NCBI RefSeq assembly: GCF_013408985.1
Contig: NZ_JACBZT010000001.1
Span: forward strand, 434,001 to 498,000
DNA from: Petropleomorpha daqingensis
Lineage (GTDB): Bacteria > Actinomycetota > Actinomycetes > Mycobacteriales > Geodermatophilaceae
Length of the DNA stretch: 64,000 bases
Reading direction: 5' to 3'
The translations under genes and the position numbers were made by a program. Within the stretch, counting starts at the first letter, position 1. Each line of letters starts with the position of its first letter. Below, piece after piece: positions 15,810 to 24,216 of this stretch. The notes under the pieces are model-generated. The model was not told the origin of the DNA, did not search any database, and saw only the letters and a program-made list of their open reading frames with translations.

Positions 15810-17300
15810 TCAGCCGACCGGCGCGGCGAACTCCTCGAGGGCCGCCGCCAGCGCCCCGTCGACGCGGGCGGTCAGCCGCGTGCCGCCCTCCTCGTGCCGT
15901 TCGGAGAGCACCTCGCCGTCCCGGTGCATGCGCGCGACCAGATCGCCCCGCCCGTAGGGCACGAGCACCTCGACGTCGATCGCCGGATGCGGCAGCCGGG
16001 CGCCGACCGCCTCGCGCAGCTGGTCGATGCCGTGCCCGGTCCGCGCCGAGACCCAGATCGCGCCCGGCAGCGCCTGCCGCAGGGCCAGCACATCGTCCTC
16101 GGTCATCGCGTCGACCTTGTTGACGACGATCAGCTCGGGCACCGACCGGGCGTCGATGTCGGCCAGCACCGTGCGCACGGCCTGGATCTGGCCGAGCGGG
16201 TCGGGGTCGGAGCCGTCGACCACGTGCAGCAGCAGGTCGGCGGCGGCGACCTCCTCCAGCGTCGAGCGGAACGCGTCGACCAGCTGGTGCGGCAGGTGCC
16301 GGACGAAGCCGACGGTGTCGGTGAGCGTGTACTCGCGGCCGTCCGGCGACTCGGCCCGGCGCACGGTCGGGTCGAGGGTGGCGAACAGCGCGTTCTCGAC
16401 CAGCACGCCCGCGCCGGTCAGCCGGTTGAGCAGGCTGGACTTCCCGGCGTTGGTGTACCCGGCGATCGCCACGCTCGGGACGGCGTTGCGGCCGCGGCCG
16501 GCCCGCTGGGTCGCCCGGGCGGTGGCCATGCCGGCGATCTCGCGGCGCAGCTTGCTCATGCGGGCGCGGATCCGCCGCCGGTCGGTCTCGATCTTCGTCT
16601 CACCCGGACCGCGGGTACCGATGCCGCCACCGCCGGCGACCCGGCCGCCTGCCTGCCGGGACAGAGACTCACCCCAGCCGCGCAGCCGCGGCAGCATGTA
16701 CTGCATCTGGGCCAGCTCGACCTGGGCCTTGCCCTCCCGGCTGCTGGCGTGCTGGGCGAAGATGTCGAGGATCAGCGCCGTCCGGTCGACGACCTTGACC
16801 TTGAGGATCTTCTCGAGCGCGTTGAGCTGACCCGGGGTGAGCTCGCCGTCGCAGATCACGGTGTCGGCGCCGGTGGCCGCGACGATGTCGCGGATCTCCG
16901 CCGCCTTGCCGGAGCCGACGTAGGTGCCGGCATCGGGCGTGGAGCGGCGCTGGCTGACCGCCTCGAGGACGACGGAGCCGGCCGTCTCGGCGAGGGCGGC
17001 GAGCTCGGCGAGGGAGCGGTCCGCGTCGGCCGCCGTCCCCTCCGTCCAGACGCCGACGAGCACGACGCGCTCCAGGCGCAGCCGGCGGTACTCGACCTCG
17101 GTGATGTCGGCGAGCTCGGTCGAGAGCCCGGCGACGCGCCGGAGCGCGGTGCGCTCCTCGAGTGCGTACGAGCCGGTGGTGTCGTCCGGCTCGTCGAGCC
17201 TGCCGGTGTCGAAGCGGGGGTCTTCCAAGGGGGTGGCCATCGGGTCCAGCGTGACACGGGGGTCCGACGAGGTCACCTGGGTTTGTGCACTGGATGTCAT
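15810..17300 (-). CDS. hflX: ribosome-associated GTPase HflX
   Basis: A 496-residue GTPase that splits stalled or heat-damaged ribosomes. The HflX N-terminal domain is recognised by DRTALILDIFAQHA and ELAQMQYMLPRLRGWG, with the Gly-rich GGGGIGTRGPGE segment. The G domain shows G1 GYTNAGKSSLLN, G3 DTVGFVRHLPH and G4 NKVD. ATG 17300 was chosen; ATG 17240 (MATPLEDPRF) is a good alternative because the first 20 residues look unconserved. The neighbouring dapF, miaA and miaB are its usual actinobacterial companions, though here they lie beyond a regulator/MFS insertion. Confidence 0.96.
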   Translation of the reverse strand: MTSSAQTQVTSSDPRVTLDPMATPLEDPRFDTGRLDEPDDTTGSYALEERTALRRVAGLSTELADITEVEYRRLRLERVVLVGVWTEGTAADADRSLAELAALAETAGSVVLEAVSQRRSTPDAGTYVGSGKAAEIRDIVAATGADTVICDGELTPGQLNALEKILKVKVVDRTALILDIFAQHASSREGKAQVELAQMQYMLPRLRGWGESLSRQAGGRVAGGGGIGTRGPGETKIETDRRRIRARMSKLRREIAGMATARATQRAGRGRNAVPSVAIAGYTNAGKSSLLNRLTGAGVLVENALFATLDPTVRRAESPDGREYTLTDTVGFVRHLPHQLVDAFRSTLEEVAAADLLLHVVDGSDPDPLGQIQAVRTVLADIDARSVPELIVVNKVDAMTEDDVLALRQALPGAIWVSARTGHGIDQLREAVGARLPHPAIDVEVLVPYGRGDLVARMHRDGEVLSERHEEGGTRLTARVDGALAAALEEFAAPVG

Positions 17301-17316
17301 CACCGGGTGCAACGCC

Positions 17317-17844
17317 TCAGGCCTCGGGATGCATCCCGAGGTACAGCGACCACCGCTTCGCCTGCGGATCGCGCGGGCGACGGGCGAACTCGTCGAGCAG
17401 CGCGTGCAGCCGCTCGTGGAAGTCCTCGAACTCCTCGGCGGGCAGCTGCAGACCCAGCCGGCTGCTCAGCAGGTGCCGCTCGCCCACCTCGGCGACCTCC
17501 TCGAGGAAGGCGGCGAGCATCGGGTCGCGCTCGGGCGGCGGCCGGTCGTCGACGTCCATCAGCCAGCTCTTGCCGGTGGCGCGGTAGGGCACCTCCCGGG
17601 CGCCCCGTGTGCCGCGCCGCACCGGCTGCGCGACCAGGAAGCCGGTGTCGACCAGCGTGCGCACGTGGTGCAGCACCGTGGCGGGGTTGCGGCCCAGGCG
17701 CTCGGCGATCTCCTTGTTCGTGAGCGACTCCGACGCGCACAGGCGGAGGATGCGCAGGCGCAGCGCGGAGGCGATCGCCCGGTATTCGGCGTCGGTCGCC
17801 TTGCGCTTCGGCCCGCGGATCCACGGGACCTCGTCCTCGCTCAC
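17317..17844 (-). CDS. ArsR-like winged-helix transcriptional regulator
   Basis: A 175-residue regulator. The N-terminal winged helix (about 13-85) reads YRAIASALRLRILRLCASESLTNKEIAERLG then PATVLHHVRTLVDTGFL, the ArsR/HTH_20 pattern. The C-terminal half (WLMDVDD...LAAFLEEVAEVGERH) is helical, as in regulators of multidrug or helical effector-binding type. GTG 17844 is the start consistent with the fold. It is divergently paired with an MFS exporter, and a perfect 13-bp inverted repeat (17868-17901) lies between the two starts, so it most likely represses both itself and the transporter in response to a transported compound. Confidence 0.85.
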   Translation of the reverse strand: MSEDEVPWIRGPKRKATDAEYRAIASALRLRILRLCASESLTNKEIAERLGRNPATVLHHVRTLVDTGFLVAQPVRRGTRGAREVPYRATGKSWLMDVDDRPPPERDPMLAAFLEEVAEVGERHLLSSRLGLQLPAEEFEDFHERLHALLDEFARRPRDPQAKRWSLYLGMHPEA

Positions 17845-17867
17845 GTCGGGCAGCCTAGGCGACACGC

Positions 17868-17901
17868 CGCCGACTGATTGACTTTTCCCAATCAGTCGGC
17901 G
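17868..17901. promoter_or_regulatory. 34-bp operator-like palindrome
   Basis: Arms CGCCGACTGATTG (17868-17880) and CAATCAGTCGGCG (17889-17901) are perfect 13-bp inverted repeats with an 8-bp spacer. The element lies 24 bp from the regulator start and 14 bp from the MFS start. TTGACT (17878-17883) within it could be a -35 hexamer. It is the obvious binding site for the adjacent ArsR-like protein. Confidence 0.75.
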
Positions 17902-17914
17902 CACCCTGCCTGCC

Positions 17915-19186
17915 GTGACCACCCCGGCCAGCCTCTGGCGGCACCGCGACTTCCGGCAGCTCTGGACGGCGGAGAGCATCAGCCAGGTCGGCACGCAGAT
18001 CACCTACCTGGCCATGCCGGTCCTGGCGGTGACCGTGCTGCACGCGACGGCGTTCGAGATGGGCGTGCTGACCGCCCTGGAGACGATCGCCTTCCTCGTG
18101 ATCGGTCTGCCGGCCGGCGCCTGGGTGGACCGCTGGCGGCGCAAGCGCGTCCTGGTCGTGAACGATCTGATCCGGGCGGTGGCGCTGGCCTCGCTGCCCG
18201 TCGCCTGGTACCTGGACCTGCTCACGCTCCCGCAGCTGTTCGTCGTCGCCACGATCACCGGCGCGGCCACCGTGTTCTTCGACGTCGCCTGGCAGAGCTA
18301 CCTGCCCACGCTGGTCGACCCCGAGCAGGTCGTGGACGGCAACGGCAAGCTCATGGCGAGCCAGGAGGTCGCCCGCGTCGCCGGCCCGGGGATCACCGGT
18401 GTGCTGCTGCGCTTCCTGGGGGCGCCGCTGCTGATCGCCTTCGACGCGCTGTCGTTCCTGCTCTCGGCGCTGTTCATCGGCCGGATCAGGCACACCGACA
18501 CGGTCCCCGACCGGGCCGCCCGCCGGCCGCTGCGGGTCGAGATCGCGGAGGGCCTGGGCTTCGTCGTCCGGCACCCGCTGCTGCGTCGCATCGTCGCCTG
18601 CACCGGGACCGCCAACCTGTTCAACACGATGAGCGGCACCCTGCTGGTGCTCTTCGCGCTGCGCACGCTCGGACTGTCGGAGAGCGAGCTCGGGTTCGTC
18701 CTGTCGGCCGGCGCCGTGGGCGGGATCCTCGGCGCGGTCACCGGGGCCCGGTTCGCCCGCCGGGTGGGTGAGGGCCGCGCCATCCCGCTGTCCGCGCTGC
18801 TCCTGCTCCCGTTCGCAGCGCTGACCCCGCTGGCGGCGTACGCGGCCCCGGCGCTGCTGCTGGTGGTCGGCATGCTCGGCTACGGCTGGGCGGTCGTGGC
18901 CTACAACATCACGCAGGTCAGCTTCCGGCAGCGGCTCTGCCCGCCGAACCTGCTCGGCCGGATGAACGCCTCGGTGCGGTTCATCGTCTACGGCACCCAG
19001 CCGCTGGGCGCCCTGCTCGGCGGCGTCCTGGGCAGCTGGCTGGGCGTGCTGCCCACGCTCTGGATCGCCGCTGCCGGTCAGGCCCTCTCCGCGCTGTGGG
19101 TGGTGACCAGCCCGCTCATGCGCATGCGCGAGCTGCCCCGCAGCCTGGACGCGACCTCGTCGCATGCCGAGCCGATCGCCGGGTAG
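17915..19186 (+). CDS. MFS transporter (exporter type)
   Basis: A 423-residue major facilitator of the 12-helix exporter group (MFS_3/EntS-like). Characteristic are the opening LWRHRDFRQLWTAESISQVGTQIT, the loop motif GAWVDRWRRKRVLVV between helices 2 and 3, and LPTLVDPEQVVDGNGKLMASQEVARVAG mid-protein. The GTG at 17915 is only 14 bp from the operator, so the mRNA leader is very short or absent. The substrate is unknown; the divergent regulator suggests induction by the exported compound. Codon use is like the neighbours. Confidence 0.93.
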   Translation: MTTPASLWRHRDFRQLWTAESISQVGTQITYLAMPVLAVTVLHATAFEMGVLTALETIAFLVIGLPAGAWVDRWRRKRVLVVNDLIRAVALASLPVAWYLDLLTLPQLFVVATITGAATVFFDVAWQSYLPTLVDPEQVVDGNGKLMASQEVARVAGPGITGVLLRFLGAPLLIAFDALSFLLSALFIGRIRHTDTVPDRAARRPLRVEIAEGLGFVVRHPLLRRIVACTGTANLFNTMSGTLLVLFALRTLGLSESELGFVLSAGAVGGILGAVTGARFARRVGEGRAIPLSALLLLPFAALTPLAAYAAPALLLVVGMLGYGWAVVAYNITQVSFRQRLCPPNLLGRMNASVRFIVYGTQPLGALLGGVLGSWLGVLPTLWIAAAGQALSALWVVTSPLMRMRELPRSLDATSSHAEPIAG

Positions 19187-19195
19187 AGCCCGCGC

Positions 19196-19381
19196 ATGAG
19201 CACGAGCGACGAGATCGACGACCCCGGCCGCGACCCGGAGGGCCTGAACCCGCCGCGCGACATCCTCGACGCGGTCAGCGGCGTCGATCCCGACAAGGGC
19301 GGCAGCTTCAACCCGCCCGGCGGCCACCTCGACCCGCTCGTGGAGTCCGACGACGAGGAGACGTCCGAGGACCGTTCCTAG
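19196..19381 (+). CDS. small acidic hypothetical protein (61 aa)
   Basis: A 61-residue, strongly acidic, probably disordered protein (Asp/Glu/Pro/Gly-rich; EGLNPPRDILDAVSGVD, SFNPPGGHLDPLVES). It starts 9 bp after the MFS stop and its TAG overlaps the convergent dapF stop in a shared CTAG, an arrangement repeated at other real gene pairs in this window. That supports its being a gene. No function can be assigned. Confidence 0.55.
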   Translation: MSTSDEIDDPGRDPEGLNPPRDILDAVSGVDPDKGGSFNPPGGHLDPLVESDDEETSEDRS

Positions 19382-20226
19382 AGCAGGACGCCCTCGGCGA
19401 CGAGGACGGCGGGGCCGGTGAGCACCGTCGTCCCGTCGGCGATCCGCACCGACAGCCGGCCGCCGGGGACGTCGACGGTCACCGTGCCGGTGTCGGCACC
19501 GCTCGCCGTCAGCGCGGCGTAGGCGGCGGCCACCGCGCCGGTGCCGCAGGAGCGGGTCTCGCCCACCCCGCGCTCGTGCACGCGCATGCGGATGTGGGCA
19601 CCGGGCTCCAGGACGTTGACGACCTCGACGTTGACACCCTCGGGGAACAGCGCCGGCTCGACCACCGGCTGCGCGGAGAGGTCCAGCGACTCGACCGGGA
19701 CGTCGGTGAGGCAGGCCAGGTGGGGGTTGCCCATCGACACCGCCAGGCCGGCCAGCGCGCCACCGGGGAGCTTCGCCTCGCCGTGGCCGAACGGCCGGGC
19801 CGGGCCCATGTCCACCCAGTAGCGCCCGTCGTCGGTCGCGCCGACCCGGCGCGGGCCGCCACGGGTGCCCACGAGCACGCCGTCGGTGCAGGCGGCGCGG
19901 TCGAGCAGACCCTCGTGGACCAGCGCGTGGAGGAACAGCCGGATGCCGTTGCCGCACATCTCGGCGTGCGAGCCGTCGGCGTTGCGGTGGTCCATGAACC
20001 ACTCGCAGGCAGCGAGGTCGTCGCCGAGCACGTCCGGCGCATCGGGCACGTGCCGGCTGCGGACCAGCCGCAGGACGCCGTCGCCACCCAGGCCGGCGCG
20101 GCGCTCGCAGAGCGTCCGGACCTGCTCCGGGCTGAGCCGGTCCTCCGGCCAGACGGCGCCGTCGGGGTCGGGGAGGACGACGAAGTCGTTCTCCGTGCCG
20201 TGCCCCTTGAGCACCCGGTCCGTCAC
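19378..20226 (-). CDS. dapF: diaminopimelate epimerase
   Basis: A 282-residue PLP-independent racemase converting LL- to meso-diaminopimelate for lysine and peptidoglycan synthesis. Both catalytic cysteines are present: Cys91 in MCGNGIR and Cys227 in RSCGTGA. The opening KGHGTENDFVVL and the GNPHLACL block are typical. GTG 20226 overlaps the miaA stop (GTGA), so miaA and dapF are translationally coupled, as in other actinobacteria. The other window gene of this pathway is dapA at 56.7 kb. Confidence 0.97.
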   Translation of the reverse strand: MTDRVLKGHGTENDFVVLPDPDGAVWPEDRLSPEQVRTLCERRAGLGGDGVLRLVRSRHVPDAPDVLGDDLAACEWFMDHRNADGSHAEMCGNGIRLFLHALVHEGLLDRAACTDGVLVGTRGGPRRVGATDDGRYWVDMGPARPFGHGEAKLPGGALAGLAVSMGNPHLACLTDVPVESLDLSAQPVVEPALFPEGVNVEVVNVLEPGAHIRMRVHERGVGETRSCGTGAVAAAYAALTASGADTGTVTVDVPGGRLSVRIADGTTVLTGPAVLVAEGVLL

Positions 20227-21143
20227 GCGTCGATCGTACGTGCGCCGATGTGCGCGGTGACCGCGTCGAGCAGATCCGGCCGCGCGGCGTCGAACCACCC
20301 GAGGGTCGCGTCACGGCGGAACCAGGACCGCTGGCGGCGGACGAACCTCCGCGTGGTGGCGACCGTCCGCTGGCGCGCCTCCTCCGGCGTCAGCGTGCCG
20401 TCGAACTGGGCGAGCACCTGCGCGTACCCCAGCGCCCGGGACGCCGTCGGCCCCTCGCGCAGCCCCTCGGCCACGAGCGCCTCGACCTCGGCGACGAACC
20501 CGGCGGCCCACATCCGGTCCACCCGGACGGCGATCCGCTCGTCGAGCCCGGCCGGGTCGCGGTCGAGCCCGACGCCGATGACCGGGTAGTGCGGAGTCGG
20601 GTCGGGCAGGCGGGCGCGGAACGGCTCCCCGGTCAGCTCGATCACCTCGAGGGCGCGGACGATCCGCCGCCCGTTGCTGGGCAGGATCGCCTCCGCCGCC
20701 TCGGGGTCGAGGCCCGCCAGGCGGGCGTGCAGCTCTGCAGCGCCGGTGGCCGCGAGCTCGGCCTCCAGCCGGGCCCGCACCGCCGGGTCGGTCGTGGGGA
20801 TGTCCAGCTCGTCGAGGACGGCGCGCACGTACAGTCCCGAGCCGCCCACCAGCAGCGGGACGACGCCGGCGGCGCGCAGCCGGTCGATCTCCGTGCGCGC
20901 GTGCTGCCGGTACTCCGCCACCGAGGCGGGCTCGCGGACCGACCACAGGTCGTAGACGTGGTGCGGCACGCCCGCCCGCTCGGCTTCGGTGGGCTTGGCG
21001 GTGCCGATGTCCATGCCCCGGTAGAGCTGCATGGAGTCGGCGTTGACCACCTCCCCGCCCAGCCGCCGTGCCAGCTCGACGGCCAGCGCCGTCTTGCCCG
21101 TGGCGGTCGGCCCGACGACGGCGACCACCGGCGGACCGCTCAC
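20223..21143 (-). CDS. miaA: tRNA dimethylallyltransferase
   Basis: A 306-residue enzyme that transfers the dimethylallyl group to A37 of tRNAs reading U-starting codons, giving i6A37. The P-loop GPTATGKT is at 11-18, followed by the substrate-contact block VNADSMQLYRGMDIGTAKP and LVGGSGLYVRAVL. The C-terminal part has RRFVRRQRSWFRRD. GTG 21143 overlaps the stop of the upstream dioxygenase-like gene (GTGA). Its product is the substrate of MiaB, encoded 3 kb away. Confidence 0.97.
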   Translation of the reverse strand: MSGPPVVAVVGPTATGKTALAVELARRLGGEVVNADSMQLYRGMDIGTAKPTEAERAGVPHHVYDLWSVREPASVAEYRQHARTEIDRLRAAGVVPLLVGGSGLYVRAVLDELDIPTTDPAVRARLEAELAATGAAELHARLAGLDPEAAEAILPSNGRRIVRALEVIELTGEPFRARLPDPTPHYPVIGVGLDRDPAGLDERIAVRVDRMWAAGFVAEVEALVAEGLREGPTASRALGYAQVLAQFDGTLTPEEARQRTVATTRRFVRRQRSWFRRDATLGWFDAARPDLLDAVTAHIGARTIDA

Positions 21144-21844
21144 TGGACCTGCCAGTCGGCGACCAGGTAGCCCACGCCGAACGGCGCGGCGTCGTAGTGC
21201 AGCGTCGCCCGGGCCGCCCGCCCGGCCAGCGCCGCGCCGACCGCCTGCCACACCGGCGCGCCGGTGGCCAGCAGCCGCTCCCCCTCCGCGGGGTCGAGGC
21301 CGGCCAGGGCCGCGGCGTCGCCGGCGGCCAGGGCAGCGGCGACCGCGGTGTCGAACGGACCGGCCGCCTCGTCGAACGCGGCCGGCGCCCGCTCGGTGCG
21401 CCGGGCGGAGCCGTCGCCGAGAGCCAGGACGCCGACCGTCCCGGGCAGGTCGGACAGCGCGGCGGCGAGGTCGGCCGGGCCCACACCGAGCCGGGCGCCG
21501 GCGTGGCCGGCCTCGTCGAGCAGCCAGGCGCCGAGCGTGTGCGCCCACGGCAGGCGCCGGCCGCCCGGCCGGATCCCCGCCGAGAACGGCACCTCCAGGT
21601 CGACCCCGAAGCTGCGCAGGTCCCCGGCGTCGCCGGGTCCGAACCGCACGCCGTCCTCGACACCCGGGCCGACGACGACCACCACCTCGGGCGCGCCGGT
21701 CAGCAGGGCGTCCACCGCCGCGGCGCAGGCCCCCCGCAGGTCCGGCAGTCCGCCGTCGGCGGTCCCGGCCACCGCAGGCACGAGCACCGGCGGCGACGGG
21801 CAGAAGGCCACGGCGGCGCGCGGCGCGGGGGGAACGGCAGTCAC
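21140..21844 (-). CDS. class III extradiol dioxygenase-like protein (Rv2728c type)
   Basis: A 234-residue Ala-rich protein between miaA and the divergent DUF349 gene. The N-terminus AVAFCPSPPVLVPAVAG and the block EVVVVVGPGVEDGV resemble the class III extradiol dioxygenase subunit B / MEMO-like fold, and the position equals that of the M. tuberculosis conserved Ala-rich protein Rv2728c. The metal-binding histidines usual in dioxygenases are not evident (FCPSPP where H-P-P would be expected), so it is probably not an active dioxygenase. GTG 21844 is the first good start. It is cotranslated with miaA and dapF. Confidence 0.75.
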   Translation of the reverse strand: MTAVPPAPRAAVAFCPSPPVLVPAVAGTADGGLPDLRGACAAAVDALLTGAPEVVVVVGPGVEDGVRFGPGDAGDLRSFGVDLEVPFSAGIRPGGRRLPWAHTLGAWLLDEAGHAGARLGVGPADLAAALSDLPGTVGVLALGDGSARRTERAPAAFDEAAGPFDTAVAAALAAGDAAALAGLDPAEGERLLATGAPVWQAVGAALAGRAARATLHYDAAPFGVGYLVADWQVQ

Positions 21845-21884
21845 GCGAGCAGTCTCGCCGATGGGACGTGGGACACTGCGGACC

Positions 21885-23504
21885 GTGTCGAGCACGGAGA
21901 ACCCGGGAGACCGGACGCAGCAGGTCCTTCCGCCCGCAGCAGCTGCCCCCGAGGAGACCGTTCCCGGAGCGATCGTCGCCGAGGAGACGACCTCGGACGC
22001 GGTGACGCCCGAGGCCGGGACGCCCGCTGCGCCGGAGCCCGGCGACGCGGCGCTGGCCGACCCGACGACGGACGCCGTGCCGGCAGTCGAGCAGCCGGAA
22101 GTCGAGCAGCCCGCGGTCGAGCCGCCCGCCACCGAGCAGCCCTCTCCCGAGCCCGCAGCGGTCGCCGAGGTGGCCGAGCAGGTCGCCCCGGACGCGGTGA
22201 CCCCCGAGGCCGCGCCCGCCGTCCCGACGCCGGCCGCCGTGCCCACCCATGCGCACGCCCCCGTCGCGGAGACCCCCGCCCCCGAGCCGGTCGCCCCGAG
22301 CGACCCCGCCGAGTGGGGCCGGGTCGACGACGACGGCACGGTCTACGTGCGCACCGCCGACGGCGAGCGCGCCGTCGGGTCGTGGCAGGCCGGCGACCCG
22401 GCCGCGGGCCTGGCGCACTACGCCCGCCGCTACGACGACCTGGCCACCGAGGTGGCGCTGCTGGAGGCGCGGCTCAAGGCGCACACCGGCAACCCGAGCG
22501 AGCTCAAGGCCAAGGCGCAGGGGCTGGCCGACTCGATCCCCACGGCCACCGCGGTCGGTGACCTGGACGGTCTCGCCGCCCGGGCCCGCGCGATGGTGGA
22601 GACCGCCGACGAGGCCGCGGCGGAGTCGCGCGCCGAGAAGGCCGCGGCCCGCGCCGCGCAGGTCGCCCGGAAGGAGGCGCTGGCCGCCGAGGCGGAGCAG
22701 ATCGCCGCGGAGTCGACGTCCTGGAAGGCGGCCGGCGACCGGCTCAAGGCGATCGTCGAGGAGTGGAAGACGATCCGCGGCATCGACCGCAAGACCGACG
22801 AGGCGCTGTGGTCGCGCTTCGCCGCCGCCCGTGACGCGTTCGGCCGCCGCCGCGGCGCGCACTTCGCCGCTCTCGACGCGCAGCGCAACGAGTCCCGGGC
22901 CGCCAAGCAGGAGCTCATCGCCGAGGCGCAGCGGCTGTCGACGTCCACCGACTGGGGCGCGACGTCGGCGGCGATGCGCAGCCTGATGGACCGCTGGAAG
23001 GCGGTGCCGCGCACCGGCCGGGACGGCGACGACGACCTGTGGAAGCAGTTCCGCGCGGCCCAGGACGTGTTCTTCACCGCCCGCGGCGAGCAGGACAAGG
23101 CGCGCAACGCCGAGCAGTCGGCCAACCAGCAGCAGAAGGAGGAGCTGCTGGCCGAGGCGGAGAAGATCGACCCGTCGTCGGGCAACGCCCAGAACGCGCT
23201 GCGCAAGATCCAGGAGCGCTACGACGCGATCGGCCACGTGCCCCGCGGCGCGATGCGCTCGCTCGAGGACCGCATGCAGGCCATCGAGCAGCGGATCCGC
23301 GGCGCCGCGGACGCCTCCCGGCCGCGCACCGCGCCGGAGAACCCGATGATCACCTCGATGCGCGCGGCGGTCGGCAAGGCCGAGGAGCAGCTGGCCAAGG
23401 CCGAGGCCGCCGGCGACGCGCGCCGCATCGAGGAGGCGCGGGCCAACCTGAGCACCCGCCGGGAGTGGCTGGCGGAGGCCGAGAAGTCCGCCGGCCGGCG
23501 CTGA
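21885..23504 (+). CDS. DUF349 family coiled-coil protein
   Basis: A 539-residue protein. The first 145 residues are a Pro/Ala/Glu/Val-rich disordered region. The remainder is helical and charged with tandem DUF349 repeats (about 77 residues each; WKAAGDRLKAIVEEWKTI, WGATSAAMRSLMDRWKAVPR, NAQNALRKIQERYDAIG are equivalent positions). It ends in a coiled coil. GTG 21885 is chosen because translation from further upstream would overlap the divergent gene. DUF349 proteins are widespread in actinobacteria, are often near miaA/miaB and have no established role. It is divergent from the miaA operon. Confidence 0.88.
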   Translation: MSSTENPGDRTQQVLPPAAAAPEETVPGAIVAEETTSDAVTPEAGTPAAPEPGDAALADPTTDAVPAVEQPEVEQPAVEPPATEQPSPEPAAVAEVAEQVAPDAVTPEAAPAVPTPAAVPTHAHAPVAETPAPEPVAPSDPAEWGRVDDDGTVYVRTADGERAVGSWQAGDPAAGLAHYARRYDDLATEVALLEARLKAHTGNPSELKAKAQGLADSIPTATAVGDLDGLAARARAMVETADEAAAESRAEKAAARAAQVARKEALAAEAEQIAAESTSWKAAGDRLKAIVEEWKTIRGIDRKTDEALWSRFAAARDAFGRRRGAHFAALDAQRNESRAAKQELIAEAQRLSTSTDWGATSAAMRSLMDRWKAVPRTGRDGDDDLWKQFRAAQDVFFTARGEQDKARNAEQSANQQQKEELLAEAEKIDPSSGNAQNALRKIQERYDAIGHVPRGAMRSLEDRMQAIEQRIRGAADASRPRTAPENPMITSMRAAVGKAEEQLAKAEAAGDARRIEEARANLSTRREWLAEAEKSAGRR

Positions 23505-23511
23505 CCCGACC

Positions 23512-24216
23512 GTGGCCGCCTTCGTCCTCGTCCACGGGGCGTGGGGCGGCGCCCACGGGTGGCGTCACGTCCGGCGTCTGCTGACGGCGGCCGGGCACGA
23601 CGCGACCGCGCCGAGCCTGACCGGGATCGGCGAGCGGGTCCACCTGGTGAGCCCGCAGGTCGGCCTGGCCACGCACGTCACCGACGTCGTCAACCACGTG
23701 CTCTACGAGGACCTGACCGACGTCGTCCTGGTCGGGTTCTCCTACGGGGGCATGGTGGTGACCGGGGCTCTCGACGCGATCGGCGAGCGCGTGCGGTCCC
23801 TGGTGTACGTCGACGCGTTCGTCCCCGGGGACGGCGACAGCGTCTACGGCCTGCTCGGCGCGCCGCCGCCCGGTCCGCCGCGGCCGGGGGACGCCTGGCT
23901 GGTCGACGGCCCCGCCCGGGTCTACGACGACCCGGCGGAGGAGGCGTTCGCCGTCCCGAGGCGCACGCCGCAGCCGATCGCCTGCTTCACCGAGCCGGTG
24001 CGGCTGAGCCGGCCGCTCGAGGACTGGCCGTTCTCCCGCACCTACGTCCGCCTCACGGCGCCCGAGCCAGGGGTGCCGACGAACCCGGCGTTCGAGGCAG
24101 CGGCGCAGCGGGCTCGTTCGTCCCCGGCCTGGCGGTACACCGAGCTCGCGACCACGCACATGGTCGCCCACAACCGCCCGGGCGAGCTGGTCGAGCTGCT
24201 CCTGGCCTCGCTCTAG
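23512..24216 (+). CDS. alpha/beta hydrolase (esterase-like)
   Basis: A 234-residue cytoplasmic hydrolase. The oxyanion segment [14 protein letters not shown] opens the protein, the nucleophile elbow GFSYGG places Ser77, and the likely catalytic histidine is in [14 protein letters not shown] near residue 216-219. This type resembles plant-like methyl-ester hydrolases and the EstC group of actinobacteria. GTG 23512 starts 7 bp after the DUF349 stop, so the two are probably cotranscribed. Its stop shares the bases CTAG with the convergent miaB stop. The substrate is unknown. Confidence 0.88.
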   Translation: MAAFVLVHGAWGGAHGWRHVRRLLTAAGHDATAPSLTGIGERVHLVSPQVGLATHVTDVVNHVLYEDLTDVVLVGFSYGGMVVTGALDAIGERVRSLVYVDAFVPGDGDSVYGLLGAPPPGPPRPGDAWLVDGPARVYDDPAEEAFAVPRRTPQPIACFTEPVRLSRPLEDWPFSRTYVRLTAPEPGVPTNPAFEAAAQRARSSPAWRYTELATTHMVAHNRPGELVELLLASL

